A stretch of 64,000 nt of DNA, taken from contig NC_030817.1 in assembly GCF_001704415.2 (NCBI RefSeq), positions 57,521,550 through 57,585,549 on the forward strand, read 5' to 3'. This stretch comes from Capra hircus. Taxonomy: Eukaryota > Chordata > Mammalia > Artiodactyla > Bovidae. This document shows positions 41,938 through 51,310 of this stretch, piece by piece (the stretch's first letter is position 1; every line of letters starts with the position of its first letter). The notes under the pieces are model-generated. The model was not told where the DNA came from. It did not search any database and saw only the letters and a list, made by a program, of their open reading frames with translations. Position numbers and translations under genes: made by a program.

Positions 41938-42535
41938 ACCAACTCTCTTTGTGCTCCAGCCGTACTGGCGTTCTTTCTGTTCCTCAAACATTATGAAGCT
42001 CATTCCTACTCTAGGACTTTTTTACTAGCTCCCCTATCCCTGTCTTGCAGCCCATAACACAGTTTGGCCCTTAGTAGTCATTTAGGTTTCAAATTGTTCT
42101 TCAATATTTATTTATTTGGCTGCACCAGGTATTAGTTGCAGCATATGGTATCTTTAGTTGTGACATGTGGGATCTAGTTCCCTAACCAGGGATTGAACCC
42201 AGGTCCCCTGCATTGGGAGCGTGGAATCTTGGCCACTGGACCACCAAGGAATTCCCTAGGTTTCAATTTAAATGTCTTCTCCTTAGTGAGGCTTTCCCTG
42301 ACCACCTGATCTGAAGTAACCTCCCAAACAGTCCATATCTTACGATCATGTTTAATTTTCATTTTGGCACTTACTGTTCTTGAAATTTTCTTGTTTTGTT
42401 TGTTATGGACTCTCTCTTCTGTAACGTGAGGACATCATGGGACCTTATTTGTTTTGTTTCCTGTGTTTTCAGTAACTATAGGAAAATACCAGAGATAAAG
42501 AGGATGCCTAATAAATATTTGTGGAATAAATGAAT
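41938..42535 (+). mobile_element. L2 LINE, split by a CHR SINE
   Basis: 41938-42092 ('cttgtaccaactctctttgt' to 'cccttagtagtcat') and 42267-42535 ('agtgaggctttccctgacca' at 42286, 'ttttggcacttactgttctt', end 'gcctaataaatatttgtgga' at 42507). Confidence 0.8.
42093..42256 (-). mobile_element. CHR-type SINE
   Basis: Antisense copy with a TATTTATTTATT tail side and 'gtgggatctagttccctaac' (42167). The exact duplication TAGGTTTCAA is at 42083-42092 and 42257-42266. Confidence 0.95.
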
Positions 42536-42907
42536 AAGTAAAGTGGTGACAGTAATCCTACCTTGCATTTGAGATAACTTGTGAAAAGCTCCTAGGGACA
42601 ATCTCCTATCCATCCTCATGTATCTTTTCCCCAAGAAGCATCTTTTCTTATGCTGAAAGCTTAGAAACCTAAGCAGCTGGGGAGTTTCTGCTGAAATGTG
42701 TAAGAGAGTGTGTTGGTTGTGCCATCTCAGTAATCCCCTCCCCAGACTGGGTTTGTTGGGGTCCTTCTTGAGTCTCCTTGTGAAAAGGCATCAACAGTAT
42801 TAGTACCCATCTTAATACTTCTCCCTCTGAATGAAAATTTATTGTTTAACCTTTGGATAATTCTAGAGAAATGCAATGTATTGGTAAGTCAGTTTTTGTG
42901 TATCACT
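42536..42907. other. no feature recognised
   Basis: 0.37 kb without an assigned element. Confidence 0.35.
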
Positions 42908-42916
42908 GAGTCAAGC

Positions 42917-42973
42917 CGTCTATGGGGTCACACAGGGTCGGACACGACTGAAGTGACTTAGCAGCAGCAGCAA
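42917..42973 (+). mobile_element. 57-bp severely 5'-truncated Bov-A SINE
   Basis: Only the terminal part ('cgtctatggggtcacacagg' to a GCA tail) is present. It is flanked by the exact 9-bp duplication GAGTCAAGC at 42908-42916 and 42974-42982, which proves it is a genuine insertion and not a deletion remnant. Confidence 0.95.
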
Positions 42974-42982
42974 GAGTCAAGC

Positions 42983-43156
42983 ACTATGAGGCCGCATTAG
43001 TGAACTAGTTAACTTTCTGTTATCTTTTACAATTGAAAAAGCAAATGTGTTACAGAATATTCTTGACTTTTTTTTCTTCTGGTGTATTTTTTAAGCCTTA
43101 ATTTATTGGTCTTATATGCCAGGCACTGAAAGATTAGAGCCCATCTCAATATCTCT
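42983..43156. other. no feature recognised
   Basis: Short unassigned interval with a T run near 43069. Confidence 0.3.
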
Positions 43157-43190
43157 ATGTTGTTCAGTCACTTAGTCATGTCCAATTCTT
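43157..43190 (-). mobile_element. Bov SINE 3'-end fragment
   Basis: About 34 bp of the antisense 3' end ('gttgttcagtcacttagtca' then 'tgtccaattctt'). No duplication was recognised. Confidence 0.7.
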
Positions 43191-43340
43191 TATCTCTGTG
43201 TGATAGGGACTATTTCTTATTTTTGTTTTATTTGTGAGTCTTAGGAAGTTAAGAAACTTGCCCTAGTTGGCGATTTGTGAAATCAGGATTTTTAGTTCAA
43301 CTTTATATTCCACAGTTTTAACCACACTGCCTCCCATTAT
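43191..43340. other. no feature recognised
   Basis: Short interval; 'gaaatcaggatttttagttc' hints at a MIR trace but is not secure. Confidence 0.25.
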
Positions 43341-43559
43341 GGGCTTCCTGGGTGGCGCAGTAGTAAAGAATTGACCTGACAATGCAGGAGACTTAGGTTC
43401 AGTCCCTGGGTAGGGAAGATTCCCCTGGAGGAGGAAATGGCAACCCACTCTAGTATTTTTGTATTCTTACTTGGAAAATTCCATGAACAGAGGAGCCTGG
43501 TGGGCTATAGTCTATGGAGTTGCACACAGAGTGCACAGGCGAGCGTGCATGCACACACA
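43341..43559 (+). mobile_element. Bov-tA SINE with internal duplication
   Basis: Sense copy, 'gggcttcctgggtggcgcag' onward. The 'agtattcttgcctgg' motif has become a longer TATTTTTGTATTCTTACTTGG stretch by a small duplication. It ends in a CA-rich tail (43545-43559). The flanks CCTCCCATTAT / CCTCCTGTTAC may be a diverged target duplication. Confidence 0.88.
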
Positions 43560-44348
43560 CCTCCTGTTACATCCTTTTCTCGTCTCGTCTTAGTCATTAA
43601 ATATTCCTGTAAATGCATTTGAGATGACTCAGTGTGTTGAATACCAGGAAAAGAGTTCCCAGTAGCCTTGTTCAGAAATCACGTTCTATTCCAGTAAGAT
43701 TCTTAAAGAGTATTAGTATCTATATTTGTTAATGTGTGTTAGTGGCTGAGTCTGAAAATGGAACCAAGTTTTTGATAATTAAAAGAAAAATAGTTTTATT
43801 TCATTCTTAATTAACCACAGTTTCTTAACTAATGTGATATGTGGACGTGTTGGGATGTACATTTCCAAACTTTTGGAGTCAGACTGGATGTCAGCCATTT
43901 CCCATTCCACACTGATTTTTTTACGTACTTGCTTTTAACCACAACAGTTGAAAATCCAGTTTTGTAAAGATACGAATATAGAGTGATCTAGTGGTGAAAC
44001 TGTGAACTACCTTGTAGTGTGTATGGTGAGTTTGGTGTAGTTTATATTGGTAACAAACATTACTGTGTTTCCCTCAAAATTTTAAAATATCCAGCGGTGC
44101 CTTTTTGAGTTTATTGTACTCCCCAGGGTACCTTAACACTCAACTGGTAAACACAGCACTTAACCAAAAAAAAAAACCAAGCTTTATATAACTAATTTTA
44201 TTTCACAGCATTGCTGAAACTTTCTAGTTCAGTCCCCCGAAAATTAAAAACATTAAATATTTGCCTTTCTTTATGTACAACAAACCCATTTCCACTATTG
44301 GAAGAATGGTGCATACACCATTCTTCTAAACCACATGTCTTACCTCCC
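43560..44348. other. no feature recognised
   Basis: 0.8 kb, A+T-rich, one A run near 44167. No gene or repeat family is identified. Confidence 0.35.
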
Positions 44349-44358
44349 AAGCTCTACT

Positions 44359-44581
44359 TGGGGCTTCTCTGGTGGCTCAGAGGTTTAAGTGTCTGCCTCG
44401 AATGCAGGAGACCCAGGTTTGATCCCTGGGTTGGGAAGATCCCCTGGAGAAGGAAATGGCAACCCACTCCAGTACTCTTGCCTGGAGAATCCCATGGAGG
44501 GAGGAGCCTGATAGGCTACAGTCCATGGGGTCACAAAGAGTCCGACACGACTGAACGACTTTATTTACTTACTTACTTACT
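44359..44581 (+). mobile_element. Bov-tA SINE with (TTAC)n tail
   Basis: Full-length sense copy. The 10-bp duplication AAGCTCTACT is exact at 44349-44358 and 44582-44591. The tail at 44562-44581 is a run of TTAC units. The 147-codon frame crossing it is a SINE read-through. Confidence 0.96.
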
Positions 44582-44591
44582 AAGCTCTACT

Positions 44592-44651
44592 TTAAGACCT
44601 GTCTGTTTAGACTCTGGTTACCAATCTGTCACCATTATTCACATTCTACTG
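44592..44651. other. short unassigned spacer
   Basis: Sixty bases between the SINE and the LTR. Confidence 0.3.
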
Positions 44652-45152
44652 TGAAGACTGGAAAAAATGTTCCCCTCAAAACAGATCCATGTCCTAATCC
44701 CTGTTACCTGTAGAATCCCTTTACTTTGTATGGAAAAAGTGCCTTGAGGTGTGGTTCAGATCTCGAGTCAGGAAGATTACCCTTGATCATCTAGGTGGGT
44801 TCTAAATGCAGTCACATTATCCTTACGAGAGAGAGGCAGAGGGAGGGAGATTTGAACACACAAAAGAGAAGGTGATGTGAAGAGGGAACAGAGAGATTTG
44901 AAAATGCTGGCCTTGTGCATTGTGGTGGTGCAGTAAAAGCCAAGGAGTGCTGGCGCCACTAGGAGCTGGGAGGGTCAAGGGGCAGCTCCTCTTCTAGAGC
45001 TTCCAGAGGGAGCTTGGCTCTGCCGACACTTGATTTCAGCCCGCCGAAACAGACTTTGGACTGTAGCCTTCATAAATATGAGAATGCCGTGTTGTTTTCA
45101 GCCACTACGTTTGTGGTAGTTTGTTACAGCAGTCACCAAAAACTAACACATC
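44652..45152 (+). mobile_element. MLT1-type solitary LTR (ERVL-MaLR)
   Basis: About 0.5 kb in LTR sense orientation. It has the left part with 'tgttcccctcaaaacagatc' (44669), then 'tcatctaggtgggttctaaa' (44787), 'gagagaggcagagggaggga' (44828), 'ttgatttcagcccgccgaaa' (45030), and the right part 'ccactacgtttgtggtagtt' (45102) with 'gttacagcagtcaccaaaaa'. An old solo LTR: no internal viral genes are present. Confidence 0.75.
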
Positions 45153-45324
45153 AACTTTCTATATTAGTTAGCACTTTTTTGGTATATGGCATATCTAGGA
45201 TATTTATTCTTTATAGAGCCAAAGCCTAAGAAGTTCGCTTCTAAGCTGTCAAAGTTCCTTTGATCAGCTCGACCTGCCTGAAAAAATAAATTTATATCTA
45301 ATTGGTTAATTACTTCATTTATTT
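45153..45324. other. no feature recognised
   Basis: Short unassigned interval. Confidence 0.3.
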
Positions 45325-45400
45325 ATGTATTCATTCATTTGATGATTTTTGAGAACTTGCTACGTGCCAAACACTGTGCCAGCTATCATTTTCATGATTA
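45325..45400 (-). mobile_element. L2 3'-end fragment
   Basis: Antisense: 'tatgtattcattcatttgat', 'gagaacttgctacgtgccaa' (45350), 'acactgtgccagctatc'. Confidence 0.65.
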
Positions 45401-45554
45401 AATTGTTTCTAAAAAAGGCGTCCACTCATAAGTTAATTATTGTACTTATTTGTTGTATATCATCATTAAGGAAGGAAAATCATGTTGCTCATCCTAAAAG
45501 GATGTAATGTTATGTCCTGTATTTGGGTCAAACCCTATTTTTTTAATGTTGAAA
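45401..45554. other. no feature recognised
   Basis: Short unassigned interval. Confidence 0.3.
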
Positions 45555-45710
45555 GGCATCTTAAAAATAATTAGCCTAACCTTCTCATTTTCTGTGTACA
45601 GGGACTTAGTTATAAAGAAGAAAAGTAATTTGCTTGAAGTAATAAGAATAATAGCAGACCTAGAATTCTATCCCAGTTTATCCTTCTTGCCACTATGGGC
45701 AGAACCTAAT
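45555..45710 (-). mobile_element. MIR-family SINE (MIR3-like)
   Basis: Antisense core: 'ttagcctaaccttctcattt' (45572), 'aagtaatttgcttgaagtaa' (45624), 'acctagaattctatcccagt'. The family is assigned from the order of motifs. Confidence 0.55.
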
Positions 45711-45806
45711 TTACCTTAACACAGTCTTAGAATTTACATTTAATCTGGGAATTTTGCTCTGAAGGCTATTTCCCCCAAAAATGAGATTATTTCATTATGG
45801 CTTTTA

Positions 45807-45920
45807 TTTTGGCTATGCCAGGCGGCATGTGGGATCTTAATTCCTCAACCAAGTGTCAAACCTGCGCCCCCTTCAGTGGAAGCACAGAGTCCCAACCACT
45901 GAACCACCAGGAAATTCCTG
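45807..45920 (-). mobile_element. CHR-type SINE, short
   Basis: Antisense: 'gcatgtgggatcttaattcc' (45826), head at 45917. Duplication ATTATGGCTTTTA / ATTATAGCTTTTA at 45794-45806 and 45921-45933. Confidence 0.92.
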
Positions 45921-45933
45921 ATTATAGCTTTTA

Positions 45934-46179
45934 AATACCACAGCTATGCACTGAAATACTCAACTCCTTTGGATTCAGTCCTTTTGCCTTCCAAACTTTA
46001 ATCTAGTGTTAAAACCCTAAGATTTCCCAAAATTGAAAGTTTATATATTATCTCTTTCTTGGTTTCATTCCTATTAGAATCACCGTATTAGAACAGATTC
46101 AGGAGAGACCTGTATAATGAACAAGTTTAGTTCCCTTATTTTCCAGGTGGCCACTTTGAACTGGTGGTTCTATGGAGTA
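45934..46179. other. no feature recognised
   Basis: A quarter kilobase without an assigned element. Confidence 0.3.
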
Positions 46180-46345
46180 ATGGAAAAGGTGCTGGATTAG
46201 GAGGGAGAGGTTTAGATTCTGTTTCCAGGACCATAATGAACTACCTATAAGTAACAAGGCAAGTTGGCAAATAACTTCCTTCCTCTGAACCTCATTTTAT
46301 TCATGTGTAAAATGAAAGATTAATCTGGATAACCTCTAGCATTCT
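46180..46345 (+). mobile_element. MIR SINE
   Basis: Sense MIR: 'gatggagtaatggaaaaggt'-like start, 'ggtttagattctgtttccag' (46210), 'cttcctctgaacctcatttt' (46279), 'attcatgtgtaaaatgaaag' (46300). Confidence 0.75.
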
Positions 46346-46674
46346 GTGATCAGTGAATCTGGGGATTTTGGCTTCCAGTTCCACACTGTCTTAACTACTT
46401 ACCCTCTAGAGACTTTTAAAGCATATGATCCATAAGGACAGGCTTATGTCTTTTCCTTTTTTTAAGTCCATGACATTGCCAGAAATGAGAAATCATTTTG
46501 CACAGAGTAAGAGTTGAGGTTGATACATAAATTCCTTCTTTAGGCTGTTAATCCTAAAAGGGAAAGAAGGAACTTTGGAGCCTAGATCCGTCAGTGGAGC
46601 AGAAAGGCAGAGTGCTTAAGATACTTCAGTAGAATAGCTCATAATGCTGCCACTGATGCTGATGGTAATGAGAA
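46346..46674. other. no feature recognised
   Basis: 0.33 kb without an assigned element. Confidence 0.3.
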
Positions 46675-46965
46675 TGACTGCCAGCATTTCTTTACTGAAT
46701 ATGGTGCTAGGCACTTTAAATGGATTAATTGAATGGATTAAATGTGTTAATAAAAGTAGAACACATAGAATAATGCTTGGTACATGATAAGAACTATATA
46801 AGTAATCATTGCTATTATTGTTTTCATCGTTATGTTATTGTGGTGGTAGTAGTTATAATTAATTTTCATAGCAGCCCTAAAAGGCAGGTACTATTTTTAT
46901 TCATTTTGCAGATGAGGAAGCTAAATAACAGATGTTAAATCAAGAAATATTGATAGAATAAATCT
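46675..46965 (-). mobile_element. MIR SINE, split by another MIR
   Basis: 46675-46735 ('tggtgctaggcactttaaat' at 46703) and 46848-46965 ('ttttcatagcagccctaaaa' at 46863, 'ttttgcagatgaggaagcta' at 46905) read as one antisense MIR. Confidence 0.65.
46736..46847 (+). mobile_element. MIR 3' end inserted in MIR
   Basis: Sense MIR tail: 'atggattaaatgtgttaata' (46734) and 'aatgcttggtacatgataag' (46774). Confidence 0.65.
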
Positions 46966-47034
46966 AAACTCTAGTCTATGTAGTCAAGTCTTCATTTGGT
47001 TAGTAATGCCTAGAGATATTGGGTAGCTACTATT
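46966..47034. other. short unassigned spacer
   Basis: No element recognised. Confidence 0.3.
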
Positions 47035-47190
47035 TTATTGAGAGCATCCAGGGAAGGCCCCTTTGAGCAGGTGACATTTAGGCTGAAATTGAAAGATAAA
47101 AAACTAGCTATTAAAAAGTGAGGCTGGGGGGTTGTGCCCTAGGTACGTAATAAGGCAAGTGCAAAGGCCTGAAGACAAGAAAGGGGTTGA
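47035..47190 (-). mobile_element. L2 fragment
   Basis: Antisense: 'gagcatccagggaaggcccc' (47042), 'gagcaggtgacatttaggct' (47064), 'aggcaagtgcaaaggcctga' (47153). Confidence 0.75.
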
Positions 47191-47261
47191 TAAGGTTCTA
47201 AACATAGAAATGTGTCACTTTCTTAGTGAATACCCTAAAATTACATGCCTACACAAACTTT

Positions 47262-47670
47262 CTATCCCCTCTTCCCTGTTTTATTTTCTCCCTAACACTT
47301 CTCACTGTCTCACGTATTACGCAGTTTATTTTGGTTTTATCCACCTCACCCTGCAGTGGGATATAAGATCTGTGGGGGAGGGATTTTTGTCTTGATTTGT
47401 TTGTCACTAAACCTAGGGCCTCTCTTAGGCCATGAGACTTCTTTCCACAAATTAGAGAAAAAGTTTCCTTTCTAAGAGGTTGCAGGCCCACACCAGGACA
47501 GGCAGCCTAGCTACCTGTCTGGACTTCAGCCTTCTCCTGCCTCCTCAGCCGGAGCCCTCATATAAGGCATAATTGAACAAGCATTACATGAGAGTCCTGC
47601 ATGCATCCATAGTACCTACAACAGTGCCAGCATGCAGGAGGCACTGATTAAATATTTACAGAATGACAGC
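47262..47670 (+). mobile_element. L2 3' end, interrupted
   Basis: 47262-47425 follows L2 closely: 'ctgttttattttctccctaa' (47276), 'gtgggggagggatttttgtc' (47371). 47608-47670 gives the terminus ('tagtacctacaacagtgcca', 'gattaaatatttacagaatg'). About 180 bp at 47426-47607 between them is not L2 and is unidentified. Confidence 0.72.
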
Positions 47671-47674
47671 ATAG

Positions 47675-47765
47675 TTTGGATTGAAGTGGGTAAGAGGTTA
47701 TGAAACGAGCAGGTAGGCAGAAACCAGATCTGGTGGGGACCTGTAAAGAATTTGATTTTTTTCCT
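47675..47765 (-). mobile_element. possible L2 fragment
   Basis: Faint antisense L2 match: 'aaaccagatctggtggggac' (47722) against the complement of the 'ctacatgatctggcccc' region. Confidence 0.35.
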
Positions 47766-47952
47766 CTGATAACAGTCAGCTGAGAATTAATTTTCACTAA
47801 ATCATAATCTTCCATATTTTTAGTAAGCAGTGCAAGTAATTCCGTAGTAGAGAATAGACCAAGTTAGTTAAGTCCAAGTTTCAATACCTTTGGACCTTGG
47901 CCTCAGGAGTCTGTCTCCTACTTGCTTTATCCTTGTCTATTTGGTATTGCAG
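47766..47952. other. no feature recognised
   Basis: Short unassigned interval. Confidence 0.3.
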
Positions 47953-48248
47953 AGCTTCCCTGATACCTCACTCTCTGCCTGCAATGCAGGAGACCTCAGT
48001 TCGATTCCAGGGTCAGAAAGATCCACTGGAGAAGGGATAGGCTACCCACTCCAGTATTCTTGGGCTTCCCTTGTGGCTCAGCTGGTAAAGAATCCGCCTG
48101 CAATGCAGGAGACTTGGGTTTGATCCCTGGGTTGGGAAAATCCCCTGGAGAAGGGGAAAGGCTACCCACTCCAGTATTCTGGTCTGGAGAATTCCATGGA
48201 CTATATAGTCCATGGGGTCGCAAAGAGGGGACACGACTGAGCAACTTT
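47953..48248 (+). mobile_element. dimeric Bov-tA (Bov-tA3-like) SINE
   Basis: Same organisation as the element at 7117: a first head joined through 'gataggctacccactccagt' (48036) to a second head at about 48062, then the BovB-like tail ending 'gactgagcaactttcac'. The first head has a short deletion after 'gatacctcac'. Confidence 0.88.
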
Positions 48249-49964
48249 CACTTATTTAGCATTGCCTTTTGTCATGTTTTATTAAGATCTGTGTGAAGGA
48301 CTTTGGGATAAGCTGTATATATATAATGATCATTTTCCTTACAATCTCAAATTCAGACACAGTAGGGTAAAATTTTTCAGTGAGGGTTGTTGCAAAAAAC
48401 CCAAGACCTCTGGTCCTTATGTTTGAATTGTGACTGAGCAGGGAGTTGAGGGCATCTGAGTATCACTCTCTTTTGAAACTCCCTGTATGAGTTAGTCAAG
48501 ACCTTCTAATTTTTCATCAGTTCCCACCCTTACCCCTCCAAAAAACACTAACCTTAAGGTTCCCAGTTCACTGGGGAGATACCAGCTGGAATTTTGGCAC
48601 TAAATGACTTTTGGTTTTCTTTTATGCTGATGTTTTTTCAGTACCCAAGGCCACATTTGAGAATTTGCTTTCTCTCTGAGAAGTTTTTGTTGGCAGTTTT
48701 TATCTTTCTCTTCTATGATAGGGTAAAAACATAGCTTGAAAAAAAAGAAGGAAACTGCAGGAGATTATTGATGGAGTTCCCGCCCCCTAGGCCTTAGGCC
48801 TAGTATGTGCATGTTTCTGATGAATCACTGCTGGTAGTATTTAGTATTTACTGATCCTCATATCCAGTATTGTAAAAAGCATAGAATCCGCCCAAGGGAC
48901 TTAATAGCTGAATAACCTACTTGATCTGTTGGTTTCTCCCCCCCTCATCTTTGTTGGTGGCTACAGGGAGGAATATGAGAGACATGAAACCGTAAGCAAG
49001 AGAAAATCTAGACCATGTAGCTTTATTGCTGCCTGGGAAGTGGCCTGGGAGTTCAGATGCAAGGATTTGATGCTCTGTGCAGCTGCCATAAATAACCTAA
49101 CTCATTGGGGTGAGGATGAAGTATTTCCACATGGTTGCTCAAGTGTCTGTTCTCTTTGCCCTGATGCTTCCTCCCTCTTTCTGTCTTTTCATTAATTGCT
49201 TAGCAGTTGCTGATGCAATTAAAATGAGATGTGTCTGCAGCCTCTGTGGTTTGCTGTCAGGGCCCTCTCTCTAAGGTCTTCATCTTGCTGCTAGGGATGG
49301 GTGAACATCTGATTTTGAAGCCATAGGAGGGAGGGACCTGTGGCTGCAGTTAAATGCATTTTTTTTTTTTAACACAGCAGCTTGCAGAGCTAGATTTCTC
49401 CTGACACTCTAATCATTTTACCAAGCCAAGTGCTGGTCCCTTGTGCTGTTCATTAATAGAGCTTATATTTGGCAGCACAATATATAGAAATGAATTCTGC
49501 TGAATTGCTTTTGTTGGTAATATAGAAAGTGCTTCTTCATTTTTAAATAGGTGAACACAAGATGGAAACTGTGGAAGAGTCAAAACTAATCCCCAGGTTT
49601 CTATGAAAAGCAAGAATCTAGAGATGTTAAGAGAGCTGGATTGCAACACTTAATCTGTTTGGGATCACTGAGTAGCATACACATTACACCTACTATTATG
49701 TTTATCTCCCTGCTGGCCAGCGTTTTCAGCCTGCCTCTGCCTTCTGTTCCTTTTTGCTTGTCTTTGCCATTGCCAGGAGATGCTCAGAGGATCTAACCAT
49801 TGTGTTTCTACTCAGTATCTGGTAGAAGAGTGCTGACTGCTCTTTACCAGTGCTGCTTGGTAATCACGTGGCACATGTGTTGCTGTGAGACACGAATTCT
49901 CCATTTGCTTACCTGCACCCCAGACCATTGTACGAATTTGCCTCATTCATGCTGCCTACCATAG
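48249..49964. other. longest repeat-poor block; possible host regulatory DNA
   Basis: 1.7 kb in which I find no transposable element apart from a T run at 49360-49369. An 88-codon frame (48929-49195) has no recognised domain and no clear splice or promoter context. 48950-49330 is G+C-richer than the surroundings. Octamer-like and AT-core words occur, for example 'tgatgcaattaaaatgagat' (49211). This is the best candidate for constrained unique sequence, but that is inference. Confidence 0.35.
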
Positions 49965-50340
49965 TGAGACTCATGCACATTACCTGGAGAGGATGTTAAA
50001 ACACAGTTTTCTAGGTTGAATCCACCAGATATTCTGATTGAGTAAATCTGGTGTGATGCCATTTGGCACTTTTAAAAAGTTCCTAGGAGGGACTTCCCTG
50101 CTGGTCTAGTGGTTAAGACTTCACCTTCTGATGCAAGGGGTGCAGGTTCAGTACCTGGCCAGGGAGCTAGGATCCCATATGCCTTGCGGCCGTAAAACTA
50201 AAACATAAAACAGAAACAATATACTAACAAATTCAATAAAGACTTTAAAAATGGTCCACATTAAAAAAATATTAAAAAAAAAAAAAAGTTCCTAGGAAAT
50301 GCTGATGCTCCCAATCTGGAGACCTTCCTTAGAGCTTAGA
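49965..50340 (+). mobile_element. MER5A hAT element, split by CHR-1
   Basis: Left piece 49965-50088 ('tgttaaaacacagttttcta' at 49994, 'gatattctgattgagtaaat' at 50028) and right piece 50298-50340 ('aatgctgatgctcccaatct'). The order and spacing match MER5A once the SINE is removed. Confidence 0.75.
50089..50282 (+). mobile_element. CHR-1 SINE, full length
   Basis: Sense copy from 'gggacttccctgctggtcta' with B-box-like 'gcaggttcagtacctgg', 'aaaacataaaacagaaacaa' (50199), 'aattcaataaagactttaaa' (50230) and a poly-A end. The 15-bp duplication AAAAAGTTCCTAGGA is exact at 50074-50088 and 50283-50297. Confidence 0.97.
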
Positions 50341-50599
50341 GTAGTCTAGTCTAGGGATAACTCTTGCATATAAATAAGACTCAATATTTATTGATTTGAT
50401 TTTTCTTGTCTTGTATGTGTTTATGATTAGACAACTGATCTGATATTGTGTGACTGGATGACAGGTTCCAATTTTTTTCCTAAGGTAAGGGGGAAGTATG
50501 CAGTATGTGTTTCTTTGTGAACTCTAATTTATTCAGTTCCTTTACCCATCTTGGTTTGGTCAGATCACATTCTACCCTAGCTGCAGGGATCATTATTGT
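50341..50599. other. no feature recognised
   Basis: A quarter kilobase without an assigned element. Confidence 0.3.
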
Positions 50600-51310
50600 T
50601 TTTTTCTTTTTCATAGACTTTACTGTTTTAGAGCAGTTTTAGATTTGCAGAAAAGTTGAGAAGGTAGTTTAGACAATTATATATCCCCATACCCAGTTTT
50701 CCCTGTTAGCATCCTATATTATTAGATGAAATACTCCTTACAATAGTGAACTAATACTGCTTTATTATTATTGTCTATATCTTATGTAGATTAACCTTTC
50801 CTTTTTCTGTTCCAGAGTCTAATCTAGGATACCACATTACATCTAGTTGTCATGTAGATTCTTCTTGGTGGTAGCAGTTTTTCAAACTTTTCCTTGTTTT
50901 TGATGACTGACAATTTTGAAGTGTAGTGGTCGTGTATTTTGTAGGAGATTTCACTGTAGGAATTTGTCTGAAGTTTTTCTTATGATAAAATAAAGGTTAC
51001 GGGTTTTTGAGAAGATAACCACAGAAGTAAAGGGCCATTTTCATCACATCATACCAAGCGTTGCACATGTGCTTAGTCACTTCGTTGTGTCCAACTCTTG
51101 GTGACCCCATGGACTGTAGGCCACCAGGCTCCTCTGTCCATGGGATTCTTCAGGCAAGAATACTGGAGGGTTGCCGTGCCCTCCTCCATGCTTTCTTTAC
51201 ACATGAACGTTGAGTCTAGGCTAGCTTAAGTGTGTTATAAATTCTGATACAGACTTCTGTAGTCATGTGTTTCTCAGTTCCTATGTCAACTCAATTAATT
51301 ATCAAAGTTT
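50600..51310 (-). mobile_element. old L1 (L1M-type) 3' UTR, antisense, split
   Basis: 'tttagagcagttttagattt' (50627), 'tctgttccagagtctaatct' (50806), 'ttctgataaaataaagg'-like segment near 50980, resuming after the SINE at 51190. Related to 11385-12050. Confidence 0.6.
51065..51190 (-). mobile_element. Bov-tA SINE, head missing
   Basis: Antisense 3' part: 'cacatgtgcttagtcacttc' to 'ggttgccgtgccctcctcca'. The tRNA-like head is absent, so it is a 5'-truncated copy. Confidence 0.87.

Noticed and set aside
44211..44654. 147-codon plus-strand open frame as a gene
   Set aside because: Most of it runs through the Bov-tA at 44359-44581. The same peptide recurs wherever this SINE is translated.
44652..45152. 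Provirus with internal genes
   Set aside because: Only an old solitary LTR is present; no gag-, pol- or env-like frame is adjacent. The same holds for 57597-58163.
48929..49195. 88-codon frame in the repeat-poor block as an exon
   Set aside because: No clear splice sites bound it and the peptide has no recognisable motif; conservation would be needed.
49548..49602. Exon-like segment with 'tttttaaatag' before and 'ccccag/gtttct' after
   Set aside because: The acceptor tract is weak and the open frame is only 14 codons; such pairs occur by chance at this density.
50089..50160. Functional tRNA gene
   Set aside because: The A- and B-box-like motifs belong to the tRNA-Glu-derived head of a CHR-1 SINE with an exact target duplication; no intact cloverleaf is expected. 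The same applies to the other SINE heads.
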